Shown in pieces: positions 45,091-55,824 of a stretch of DNA of 64,000 bases. The DNA is from Rhodamnia argentea (taxonomy: Eukaryota > Streptophyta > Magnoliopsida > Myrtales > Myrtaceae). The notes beneath the pieces were generated by a model that saw nothing but the letters and a program-made list of their open reading frames with translations, did no database searches and was not told where the DNA came from. The translations under genes were made by a program, and so were the position numbers. The DNA lies in contig NC_063151.1 in assembly GCF_020921035.1 (NCBI RefSeq), forward strand, positions 16,932,934 through 16,996,933, given 5' to 3'. The first letter of the stretch is position 1, and the number at the start of each line of letters is the position of its first letter.

Positions 45091-45713
45091 TAGGCCTCGT
45101 TTGGTTTAGCATTTGGCCAAGAGACTTTGAAAAAATGCAAATACCTTTGAGCTAAAAGCCTTTTTCAAAATGCAAGTAGTGTTTGGTAAAATGTATTTTA
45201 AAAACACATTTGGAAATCAACTTTGACGTAAATGTTGTTTGGTGAAAAATGAACTTTTAAAGTATTTTTACTTTTCGAAAAAAAAAAACGGCGGCAATGG
45301 CGGGCAACGGTGGCGGTCGGCGGGCAACTTGGGGGGCGCGGGAGGGCGGCGGCCGCGACAAGCGGCGGGTGGTGGACAGTGGCCGCCGGGCCGGCGGGCG
45401 GGTAGCGGCCGGAGGTGGGCAAAGGGTGGGAGGGCGGCGGCGGCAGCCATAGGCGAGCGGGCGGTGATGGCGGCTAAAGGCAGGGGGCCGAAGGATGGCG
45501 GCAAAAGAAGGTGACAAAGTGAAAATAAATAAATAAAAATTAGCCCAAAATACCTCTAGAGGTACTTTAGGCTAAATGACTTTACAGAGCATTTAAGATG
45601 CAATTGCATCTTTCTAAAATGAGCCAAAAAAATAAATCAAATACCATTTACATTTAGCCAAGGGACTTTAGAGCCCCAATACTCATTTCAATACTGAACC
45701 AAATAGGGTCTTA
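45091..45713. mobile_element. hAT-like TIR element with a very GC-rich core
   Basis: The left end is 'taggcctcgtttggtttagc'. The right end, inverted, is 'taagaccctatttggttcag'. The arms repeat 'tttggccaagagacttt' and its complement. Between them, 45288-45515, lies a block of mostly CGGCGG/GGCGG words with a strong strand bias towards G. Gly/Arg/Ala-rich ORFs there follow from composition. The 'GTTTGGTT' ends suggest hAT, but I see no clear 8 bp target duplication. Confidence 0.6.
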
Positions 45714-46284
45714 AGGTTTGTATCGTATATAATCACGAAGAACAAGGAAAAGTAACTTATTGCAAGATCATCAAAAGGAAAAAAAAAAAAGAACCACTTG
45801 GATGATTTCGCAAGGCGTAACTCATGAAGAACAAGGAAAAGTAACTTATTGCAAGATCATCAATGTTATTACTCATTTAAGAAAATCACGATATATAAAA
45901 GGAATTACTCATTGACGCGGTTGCACATCGCAAAGGAATGCAACGATGGTGGGGGTGATAAGAACAGAGAAAAAGATTTGCGACAAATTCAGGTTGATTA
46001 TGACTTTTTCATGGAGAATTACTTTGATGTTCAACCTTGCGGACTTTAAGTGAATTATTACATGCCAAAGGATGGTCACAAAGCATCGAGAAAGCATTCG
46101 ACTTTGAGGGAGACGAAGAGGAAAATAAGAACGGAAGGATGTGAACTATGAAAATCTTTCGTTTGCTGGGGTTTGAAAGTGTAGGGTGATTCAAAGTGTG
46201 TTTCGGTTAATATTTACTTTTTACTTAATTAGAATCTTGTTCCGATAAAAAAAAAATTTAGAATCTTGTGATCCACACGTAACG
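45714..46284. other. Intergenic DNA with a short direct repeat
   Basis: A phrase beginning 'gaagaacaaggaaaagtaac' occurs twice (about 45738 and 45826), 88 bp apart, each followed by 'ttattgcaagatcatca'. This is a small local duplication. Nothing else is recognised. Confidence 0.5.
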
Positions 46285-46813
46285 GTGTCAAAAAAGCCCT
46301 AAATTTATTACATTTGTGCCAATTCAGTCATAAACATTTTATATTGATGTCAATCAAGTCATAAATCTTTTATATTTGTACCAATTTAACCCTAAACCAT
46401 TTGTATTAGTGTCAATGTAGTTCTAAACATTTTATATTTGTGTCAATTTAGTCCATTCGATCAATTTTGATCGGAAATCGCTAACGTGGACGTCGATTGT
46501 CTTGAGTGGAATGGCCGGCGCTAATGTGACATTTTTTATTTTTATTTTGATAATTTTAGTATTATTTAATAATTTTACAAAAATTCAATTTTTTTAAATC
46601 ATTACAAAATTATTAAAAACTATCAACGTCGGCGCCGACGGTGCTACATAGGACGGTCGTTGTTCACATCAGCAATATCCAGCCAAAATTGACCGAATTG
46701 ATCCAATTAGCACAAATATAAAATGTTTAGGACTGAATTGGCATTAATAAAATATTTAGGATTGAATTGGTATCAATACAATAAGTTTAGGACTTTTTCG
46801 AAACTTTTTTCCC
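46285..46813. mobile_element. Foldback/TIR element, family 1
   Basis: A clear member. The left arm has four stacked repeats such as 'catttgtgccaattcagtca' and 'atatttgtaccaatttaacc'. The centre has 'aaatcgctaacgtggacg' and the inverted 'gttcacatcagcaatatc'. The right arm mirrors the left and ends 'aagtttaggactttttcg'. No ORF. It has a shorter core than other members. Confidence 0.7.
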
Positions 46814-47265
46814 GTAATTTTTTCGGGACATGAAAATATTAATACATAGATAAACATAAAAATTCCTCACGGTCTTTTTAATCAGGCGATAAAACTAGAA
46901 GGGTTAAGGGGCGTTTTGCTTTTGATCTTTCCTAGAACTAGAAGCCTGACACCTGTCCACGAATTGAATATTTTCCCTTGCCATCAAACAAAATTGTAAT
47001 CAACGCTACTCTTAGTCTGGTTATCATGTTATTTGTTATCTGCCAACGGTTGGCACTCTGTCTCCGTCATATACAGGGGCTCACACGGGTTGCTTGACTC
47101 GGGTAATAATCAGATGCGACGAGACTTGATGTTCCTTGTTTTTCTGTTTATGGCTATAGTAGGATTTGTTCTTGGCTGGGTAGTATTCCCCAGGAGCTAT
47201 TGACTGGAGGTGGAAAAGGTGAACAATTGAAAACTACGGACTTGATGGCAATTCTGTACTCGTTT
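46814..47265. other. Intergenic DNA, nothing recognised
   Basis: Mixed-composition sequence with no long ORF and no similarity to other parts of the window. Confidence 0.4.
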
Positions 47266-47800
47266 TAGGACTGTTTTGTTCGGCTTTGGAGGAATGCCCT
47301 CGGGAAAATACAAAGACCTTTGGACCGAAGAGATTTTTCAAGATGCGAGTATTGTTTGGTAAAGTGTACTTTTAAAAACACGTTGGGATGCAACTTTGAT
47401 TAAAGTAGTGTTTGAAAAAAAGCACGCTTTGCAAAACCCTTTTGCTTTTATATTAAAACAAATCCTAAAAATCGACTAAGGACCGGCGGATGGACGACGA
47501 GACTCCGGCAAGGCCAATCTTCCACCGCCGGCCTTGCTCGAGGTCGCGTGACCTCAAGCGAGTCTTGAGTTGTGCGACCCGGGTGGCTGTTCACTTGGGT
47601 TGCGCGAAACGCAGCGACCGTGGCCGGTAGCTGAGGGTCTTCACCGGAGAGGTTAGGATTTTTTAGGACATTTATGTAATTATGAATGCATAGCGAGGGT
47701 AAAATTGAAAGGAAAAAAAAAGAAGTCTATTTGCATTCCGAAAATGCAGCAATCCAAAGTGTCCCCAGATCAGTCTTGGACTGAAAGGCCCTTAGAGACC
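47266..47800. mobile_element. Relic of a hAT-like element with GC-rich core
   Basis: The left part ('aggactgttttgttcggctt', 'gtattgtttggtaaagtg', 'aaacacgttgggatgcaac') parallels the left arm of the element at 45091. A GC-rich core follows at about 47480-47640. The right end is not clearly an inverted copy, so the boundary is uncertain. Confidence 0.4.
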
Positions 47801-48082
47801 TTTTAAAAGGGTCCAATGATGTGCCGAATTTGGGGATAACGGCCAAAGTTGGTGCTTTGTTTTGGCAAATTTTAATCATTTGGGACACAATCGAGTCGAT
47901 TCCTCGTTTCACCGTAACAACTTTCGTCCTTCACGTGTCGAACCCCCAACCTAAGCGGTAAGGAAAAGCAACTTCATTCTCTCTCTCCTCCCTCTCTCTC
48001 TCTCTCTCTCTCTCTTCTATTTTTTATTTTTATTTTTTTGGGAGACGGGTTGATGTCTGAACGTCAAAAGAAGATTTCGACC

Positions 48083-48127
<45 letters not shown>

Positions 48128-48851
48128 AAAGAAGATGGCTAAATCAATTTCCTTTAAATGAAAGTCAATGCCTAAGAATTGGGAATTCAATTTGATTATA
48201 ATGGGAAAGGAGCAGAGCAGTTGGATTTTCGCCGCCCGCGTCCCTCTACACCTTCCATCATAGCCATTGCTTTTTTCCTTGAATAAGTCAACTTATCACA
48301 AACCCAAATGGAGCAAGTTACCATCTTTAATTATTTGAAAAAAAATAATAATAATGAAAGATTAAAGTAAGAGCCCTAAATGTTTCACGAAAAATAAATG
48401 ATTTGAAAAAAATAATAATAATGAAAGATTAAAGTAAGAGCCCTAAATGTTTCACGAAAAATAAATGATTTGAAAATTTTTAGAAAAAAAGTGATCGATA
48501 TGGATCGCCTCTAAAAACCGAGCGAAAGAAATATACATTCGTCTTCACCGATTAAGTATTTTCACACGATACAATCAATCACATTTAGGGTAGTATTTTA
48601 CGAATCATTTATTCTATGTGAAACAAGCTGCAAAATATTACCCACATTTAATCTTTTGCTCCTCCCTAGTTTTAATCATCCAAAGTGGGTTTTTTTTCCC
48701 AACATTTATTGTATTTGACACCATCTAATTTGAAAAGAAAAAAAAAAAAAGATGGTTCTAAATATTGCTCCGTGACATATCTATATATGTTTATAATGTC
48801 GAGAGTGCCTTTTGTCTTAACTTTTCTGAATTACTCTTGTATTAATTAATG
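47801..48851. other. Intergenic DNA with paired microsatellites and a tandem duplication
   Basis: A CT run at 47991-48016 and a GA run at 48087-48122 are complementary and only 70 bp apart, so they could pair as a hairpin. The tandem repeat at 48333-48467 is listed separately. No gene is seen. Confidence 0.5.
48333..48467. repeat. Two tandem copies of a 67-68 bp unit
   Basis: Units 48333-48400 and 48401-48467, each beginning 'atttgaaaaaaa' and containing 'gaaagattaaagtaagagcc', differ only in the length of the A-run. The start of a third copy follows ('atttgaaaa', 48468). The near-identity implies a recent duplication. Confidence 0.9.
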
Positions 48852-49279
48852 AAAAAATTACACAAAATGATTCGTGAACTTTGGCCTAATGTGCAATATC
48901 ACTATTGAACTTTTAATTTATTCGATAATGTCCTCGACCATTAGCCAAATGTGCAATGTCCTCCCTAAATTTTTAATTTATTCAAAATGGTCCTTGAACA
49001 TTTTGTGCATGTTCAATTTAGTCTCTAAACTATATAAAAATGCCCAATGCTGTCATTCCATTAGTTCAAGTTCAGAAACAACATTGAATATTTTCATATA
49101 GTTCAAGGACTAGATTGCATACATATCAAAAGTTTAAGGACCAAATTAAACAAATTAAAAGTTCGGAGATGACATTTCAAATTGGACTTAAGTTCAAGAT
49201 CACATTAAACAAAATAAAAGTTTAAGGACAACTTTGCACATTAAATTAAAGTATAGGAACTATTTATATAATTATCCTT
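48852..49279. mobile_element. Palindromic TIR element (family 3)
   Basis: Resembles 11893-12301. The left arm has 'attcgtgaactttggccta' and 'aatgtgcaatgtcctcc'. The right arm has the inverted 'aagtataggaactattta' and 'aggacaactttgcacatt'. The centre is near 49060-49090. No ORF. Confidence 0.6.
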
Positions 49280-49311
49280 TAAATAATTAAAGGACAAGAA
49301 AGGAAATACGT

Positions 49312-49860
49312 AGAGTAGTCGTTAATATGAATAAGAGAAACTCTGTTATAGCCATTTTTATACATTCAATGTGCTCTATGGATAGAGGAATACATAGAGT
49401 TGAACATAGTAAAATAAGAAATTGAAAGATTTCATTGAAAATGTTCATTTGGAAATTTTTTGAAAAGAGAATCAGAGTTTCCTCTCTCCATCGAAACAAT
49501 AGGGCTATTATGCTATTACTAAACGTTTTGAAGAGATGAAATATAACCAAGGTATATCTTTTTGATCCGAGGTTGAATCGATCAATAGAAGAAGAATTAG
49601 GCCAAAAATTAGGATACATTTTGGGAAAATGAAACTTCCAACAAAGAGAAGCAAATGAAAGTCTTTCATAAAAATTCTCGTAGAATCGAGAATGAGGTTT
49701 TCATTCTGTACATGCCAGATCATGAATTAGTAACCCCATCCAATCTCTAAAAAAAATTCCAATTGTTTCAAACTTTCTATTTTTGGAATGGAGTATTTAG
49801 AGAATCCCCATGAATACCGAATCCTCAGTAACTTCCTATTAAGTTTGCTTTCTTATATAA
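49312..49860 (-). pseudogene. Nuclear copy of plastid DNA with the 5' part of ndhB
   Basis: From 49723 leftwards the minus strand reads '[18 protein letters not shown]' and '[18 protein letters not shown]'. In a second frame it reads '[38 protein letters not shown]' in pieces. These match the start of chloroplast NADH dehydrogenase-like subunit B. The frame changes near 49510-49560, and several residues differ from the conserved plastid protein (for example 'VGSFIFPKC'). The match stops near 49312. Sequence from 49724 to about 49860 looks like the plastid region upstream of ndhB, less certainly. It is a degraded nuclear plastid insertion (NUPT), not a working gene. Confidence 0.85.
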
Positions 49861-50592
49861 CCACTCATTATTTCCCTCGACACAATCACCCCAAATTTCT
49901 TGCGATTGGGACAATAGTATTTGTTGAAGAACAGGCTGACCATCGATTAAATCTTAAAACAGAAAGGGTGAGGTTGTGATATTCTAAGACAAAATGATCG
50001 CACAATCATTGACCGTAAGTCGATATAGTTTGCAACAAATTTCCTTGTTAATGTGATTTCGACCCAGCATTATCAATTCACATCAATTTTTTTTTTTTTG
50101 CAGTCACTTGCAAAAATAATGCAAAACGGTCGTCCATTTTTTTTCTTTTGGTCGAACAAAACAGTCGTGCATGATACTCGGTTTTCTTTCGAAACTTACC
50201 GAAAAATAGACATGATCATCCGGCGGCCCAAGGGCCGGGCCCGAGCTACAATGGTCTGAAGGCAAGTTTTGACAGGCCTGAAAGGGCCCATAGTTTTAAG
50301 GTCTGGCCTGGCTCTATTGGGCTTGAGCCAAGCCCACCCACAACCGCATGATTGTTATATGTTCAATTTAATCAACGGGCGGTTTGGTGCAATATTTTAG
50401 GCCCGGCCCGGCCGGCCTGAGCCCGCTCATTAATTACCTCTACCTGAAACCAAATTCCAAAATGCCAATTACAAGTTTGGTAATTTATACCCAAAAATGG
50501 GCACGAATGAAGAAAATTACGAGCACAGAGAGAGCATTCTTTCTAATAGTTAGTGCTAAATGCTCAGAGATTGAATATATTTCTCGTAGCCA

Positions 50593-50627
<35 letters not shown>

Positions 50628-50734
50628 CTCGTAATATTATTGTCATATCTACACGAAAAACTCCCCGAACAATTACCACCAATAGTTAACGAATGCTTTG
50701 GAGCTATTATGGATGACAACAAGCATAAAAAGGA
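49861..50734. other. Intergenic DNA with 'GGCCCGG' repeat and TA microsatellite
   Basis: At about 50220-50440 words like 'ggcccggcccggcc' and 'gggccgggcc' occur in both orientations, as in common plant interspersed repeats. A TA run occupies 50595-50625 and is flanked on both sides by 'tttctcgta'. No gene is seen. Confidence 0.5.
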
Positions 50735-51080
50735 GATCTGGTCTGAGAAGCGGTTGGCAAGGGCTCATAGGGCCTCGGCGGGTGGCCGGCGGCCTTTTGC
50801 CAGCCTTAACAAAAGAGAAAGAAAAGACAAAAAAAAGACAGGAGAAACATTTATTAAAAGATTAATAAAAAGTTTGAAAAAAACTATTAAACTATTATTA
50901 AGAGTTGTCCTCGTCGCCTTTGGCCACGCCACGTCGTTGTTTATTGGCCAAAATTGGATGAATAGATTGAATTGGCACAAATGCAAAAGATTTAGGACTC
51001 AATTGATCCAAAAAAAAATGCTTAAGACCGAATTGACATAATTGTAATAAGTTTAAGACTTTTTCTAGTAATTTTCCCAC
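50735..51080. mobile_element. Family 1 element, right half
   Basis: A GC-rich fragment (50740-50800, 'gggcctcggcgggtggcc') is followed by the A-rich stretch and a right arm ending 'aataagtttaagacttttt'. The left arm is missing. Confidence 0.5.
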
Positions 51081-51416
51081 TTTAATTCCTTCCAATCTAT
51101 CTCCATTCGTTCCCACAATTTATTTCCGGTCATTCTAGTTGTATATTTACCTTTGTCAATCAAACACTTGTTCTTATTCCTGAAATGGTTTGTATTGTTA
51201 CTGATGGTGTCCTTTCATTAATTTTTCGAACCAATCATCAAGTTCTTGTTCCTTTCTTGTTGTAAAATGAATCGTCAAGTCGAAGCACAAGGACTGCGAT
51301 GTTAGGCCGGGATGGTTGATTGGTTGACGCGCAATTATTTTCACTGTCAAGTTGACGATTGGAAGTGAGCATCTTTCGAGCGAAGGGATACAACTGGGGA
51401 AAAGGACTTAAAGTAC

Positions 51417-53556
51417 AACCGCGTTTGGGAATAGCTTTTCAAAGTCTTTTGGACCTCTAAAGGCCCTTGGCCAAATGCTAGAGTTTTTGGCTTTTATTTT
51501 TGGGAGTCCATTTCCCAAATGCTAACTTTTTCAAGGCCTTTAGAAAGGCCCTTAGCTCAAGGCTCTCTCACACCTGCTTTGACTTTTTAGCTTTCTCGAC
51601 ATGCAATTGTCCTGAATTAATGAATTCTTTGAATTTTCGATATTACCATCACTTATTGATCATAATTCCACATTTACCCTTTTCAACATAAAAAAAGACC
51701 CTTTGATCTAATGCCTCTCTCTTCCATCACCTCTTTTTGCTCGTGCGCTCGCCTAACGAAACCCGTCTCGCTCGCCTCTCTTCGTTCACCTCACGAGTGT
51801 GACATCAGTTGCCTCTCTTCGTTCACCTCACAAACATGAGATCGCTAGCCTAGAGAAATTGCTGCATTACAATGAGAATTGCCTATTGTGCTCCTCACCA
51901 AAAGCTTCCTGTTACGAAATTAGCTCATTAACAGTTCAATTGCGTCGATTTCCTCATTGTATAGAGGAAATCATTTGTTTGAATGCCATGAATATACTGT
52001 GATGGGTAGTTAGACCAGCGTTCCTGTCTGTAGCTTTGTACAAAGGCTCGTTGTACAATCTTTCCCTGCCTTTGTTTTTTTAGCAAATTAAGTAACTAGT
52101 GGCAGCACGAACTTAGCATGTCATGTTTTGTCCAGCCTTTGATTATGTATGTGTTCTGTAGCAATCGAAGATCAAGGAAGTAGTTGTTGTACTGAAGCCT
52201 CCCTTGACTAGTTCGATTAGCACCGTTAATGCCATTCAAAGAGTTGGAAGCCATGGCAACCAATGGACTTCACCGCGGTGCCGATCGTAGGCTCAAGTTC
52301 CGTCACGCTCAACTAAGGGAGTAGTTGCCCGATCATAGATCTTAGACTCTTTTGTAAAATTCCAGAATAGATGGGAGGATCATACGATTTGTTCTCTCTA
52401 TTTTTTTTTGCTTTTCTATTTTTTTAAATTAAAAAAAATTAAAAGATAAAAAATAAAAAAAAAGCTACACACAAGCAGGAGGGTTGTCCTTCTGCATGTG
52501 GCTACCGACCCACCGCTAGTGGGGTCGACGGGCGCGGCCTCTAGCCGGCCAGGTTGCCGGCGTCTCAACGAGGGCCGGCGTCCCCGCCGACCGGAGGAGA
52601 GGGCTTCTGGCCCTCACTAAAATCGGGAGAGCGTCGGGCCCTCTCTCGGATTTGGGCGAGGGTTGACGACCCTCGTCCATACCAGGGGGGGCGGCCGCCG
52701 GCCCTTCCTTGGTTAGGACGGGGATCCATGACCCTCGCCCGCATCCTAGAGAGGGCTAGGAGGCCCTCGCCTCTAGTCGGCGGGGTTATCGGCCCTCGTC
52801 GAGGCGCCGACAACCTTGTCGGGGCCCCTCTCGCCTCTCGCATGTTGTCTTTTATTTATTTATTTTAATGAAATAGAAAAAAGTCTAATAAAAAAGAAAA
52901 AGTAAATAAAAAATGACGAAAATGCCCTCGAAAGCGGGCCTTTTTTTTTATTATTGAGATTTTATGGCAACTTCGGACCCTTATTTAAACCAACGTTCAT
53001 TTCATACCCTTGTTTGAGAAAATAACGGCGCTTCATGCCTTTATTTGAAACAAGGTTTACTTGGAACCCTCATTTGAGAAAATGAGAGGGTTTCAGGTCG
53101 AGTCTTTCTTTGAAATTTTCCCGAGTTATTTTTCCTTTGTGTAGCATTAATGTGTTTTTAATTTTTGAGGAGAATGAATTTCTTTTCTCAAGACATATGC
53201 TACCACATTTATTCTAATGAAATTGCTCTTTAATTTCTTTCCATTTACATTTTTTAGACAAAAAAACATATTTTTTAATAACTTTGTTAGTACATATCAT
53301 TAACATCGTTGCCAATATTAAATGAAAAAAAGTAGCAGACATTATTCTTTAATTTAAAAAAAATTAAAATTTAAAAAAAAATTAATCACTCAAAGGGACT
53401 TTTCGAATAGCCTCTATCAAACGGCATTTCTATTAAAGTTACTTCTCAAAGTACAGCTCACCAAACACTTTTTACATTTCTCCAAAGCCCTTTACACTAA
53501 TCTCATTTGCATTTTCCCAAGGCTCTTTAGAAAAGTTGAACCAAACGCACCCTAAA
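51417..53556. mobile_element. Larger hAT-like element next to the 5-phosphatase gene
   Basis: The left end is 'accgcgtttgggaatagctt'. The right end, inverted, is 'tttagggtgcgtttggttca'. Both are followed by diverged 'cttttcaaag' and 'ccaaatgc' type arms (51430-51560 and 53390-53550). The interior includes a GC-rich block (52500-52860) of alternating 'gagggc' and 'ccctcg' words, and an unrelated stretch at 51720-52400. No transposase is recognised. It could be a non-autonomous element or two nested ones. Its right end lies only 20 bp from the IP5P11 stop codon. Confidence 0.5.
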
Positions 53557-53575
53557 AACTTTATGTTCTTCATTT

Positions 53576-55824
53576 TCATTCATCGTGGTTAGGGATTAGC
53601 TTTAAGCACAGATGGGCTTTCACTGGCTTATGATCAGAACTCTCGATAGTGTCCACCGATTCATAGGACCGTAAAATTGCTTTGACTTTGTCGGCATCTT
53701 CTATCTTGAACAAGATCCTGTCCGTCCATGATGGCACTCGTACCTGCACCAGAAAAAACAGGTCAGACATTTTTTCTTTACTTCGGTAGGAGAAAGAACA
53801 GAACATATATAACAGCACAAACCAGAAATTGTACTCTAAACGTAATTCGTCGTCATCACTTGATCTAAAAGAAATTTGCTGTTGAAGGGTCTACTGGATA
53901 ATATCGTACCGATATAATTTTGAAAAGGGTGGATAGGGGAGCTGGGGAAGCTGGTGGGTTTCACGGTGTGGTCGTACCTTTGGACTTGTATCATAGTCGC
54001 TGCTTCCGACATCATATTTGTAGGTGGGCTTGAATTTGAGCGTACCCTCGCAGTATCCGCTGAATACCTCTCCCCTCTCAGCCTCTTGCAAGAGTTGATC
54101 CTTTCCTATCAGCATCTGCACCCACACAATTCATACTGTCTAGGGTTTTTGTCCAGCGTCATCATGAAGCGCGCTATCTGATCGCGAGTTCAGAAACCGG
54201 CTTCAATATTACAGACGCGATAATTTCCAATATAATCTCGCGAAGAACAGACGATGTTGTCTTGGGTTCAATGAACAGGTGAACAGTCACTCACCTTGTG
54301 GAGATCCTTGCGGATCAACTTTCGGGCGGGTTGGTTGTCGATGCCTTGCAGTCGGTAGTTGAGATCGCCCAACCAGACGGTGAGTTGGGCGGGCGGCGCA
54401 TAAGGGTTCCGGTGCTTGGACTTGGTGAAGAGGGAGTGGGATATGCGCCTGCACTGCGAGTTCCTCTCCTCCACATTGTGTGCATGAGCTGCTTACAGAA
54501 AACGAGTTGACAGTAATGCTAAGTAACCAGAAAGGTCTCAGATCGACAATAGGAGCGAAGATTTGGACGTAAACATTGATCGCGAATGCATCCTATTATT
54601 TTGTTATCAGATTAGTAATCGAGCTTAAATCATGTAGCGGACTTAGAGTCTGGTTGCGGAACAGTTGTGGATGTATTTATCCCCTCAAAACCTAATTTAA
54701 AAGGAACAAGTAATGCCCTATATTCCTTTTGAATTCAAATATATAAGCGCAATATATGGTGCCGCCATTTCAATATGAAAAGCAGCTGGGATCTGAAGAA
54801 CTTACCAGAGAGATGGCAGGAGATGAACACCATTTGGATACCTCTGAAATTGATGCGAATCGCGACGGCTCCCTTTTTCCTCCTAATCAGTCCTCCGAGT
54901 CCCCCGACGGATTGCTTGTCGACTTTCAATTCTGCAAATACGAAATTTGACGGGGGTGGTTATGACTGAAGCTGTCATTTTTTCTCAATCTTAATGGTGA
55001 ATTTGACCGACACAACCAAATAAACCCTAAGAACGTACCTTCGGTGTACAGGTCAGAGTTCTTGGGTCCGAACACATATAGCTGCACGGATTGCATGATG
55101 GCTTTTCCTAACAAGCTTCAATTTCCACACAAAAGAGTCAATATTCATCACCAACCAGCAAAAATCTAAAAATCTGGAAAATGGAACTAATTAAGGGCAT
55201 TACAAGGTGAAGGTATAGAAACGATCAAAAGCTTCTCTAGTACAATTGGATCATGAACGTATTAGGCATGAAATAATTTGAAACCAGGAAGAAGAAAGAA
55301 ATGCCGATGGCAACTTTCTTACGTGTGTGTTTTGGCCAAAGTTGCTTGCAACATTCTTGAGATGCTCTTTCGCGGCGCTTCTTGCAAGCCCACGACCAGC
55401 AGGTCGAACTTCCGCTTGCTCCCGACCAGCTCCTCAAGATCTTCATAAGATACCTACAAACACATAACAAGTCCTTCAGCTGACTTTCGAAATTGGCATG
55501 AACCTGTGCTTTAGGTTACCTTCTGATTATGAAAATAAAAGCAACTCTCTGAAAGCAACGGGCAGTAATTCCTTCGAAAGAGAATCAATCATAGATGAGC
55601 GGGATATCTCAAGATCGTCATCAAAGTAGTACGTAACGCACCTGGCCATTCATGTTCCAAGTGACCAAGCAAATGCAGAAGTCGGGGTCACTCGAGAAGT
55701 CGCATGAATTGCACGACCGAACCGTCCTAATTCCTTCTTGCTGAGCTGTGATGGCACGGCTGACCATGTTGCCCGTGGGGTTCGATCTCTGCGTCCTGGA
55801 CCTTCTTCTGCAGCAATAACCCAT
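53576..55824 (-). CDS. IP5P11: Type I inositol polyphosphate 5-phosphatase 11
   Basis: Removes the 5-phosphate from phosphoinositides. The Arabidopsis relative At5PTase11 acts on PtdIns(4,5)P2-type lipids in seedlings. Seven exons in gene order: 55824-55642, 55453-55323, 55115-55039, 54931-54806, 54488-54295, 54115-53978, 53743-53576. All have GT-AG junctions, totalling 1017 bases and 338 residues, against about 334 in Arabidopsis. Visible motifs: 'VTWNMNGQ' (about 54-61), 'VVGLQEAP', 'GAVAIRI', 'VFISCHLSAH', the catalytic 'WLGDLNYR' (211-218), 'PTYKYDVGSSDYDTS', 'VPSWTDRIL' (286-294) and 'SDHKPV' (319-324). I chose the ATG giving 'MGYCCRRR' because length and the following 'GIRTVR' match the family. 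An in-frame ATG 35 codons upstream (55929) is possible. A Gly-2 followed by Cys-Cys could allow lipidation, as inference. Confidence 0.93.

Noticed and set aside
45239..45517. Gly/Arg/Ala- and Pro-rich ORFs on both strands
   Set aside because: They are caused by the GC-rich core of a hAT-like element, which opens all frames at once.
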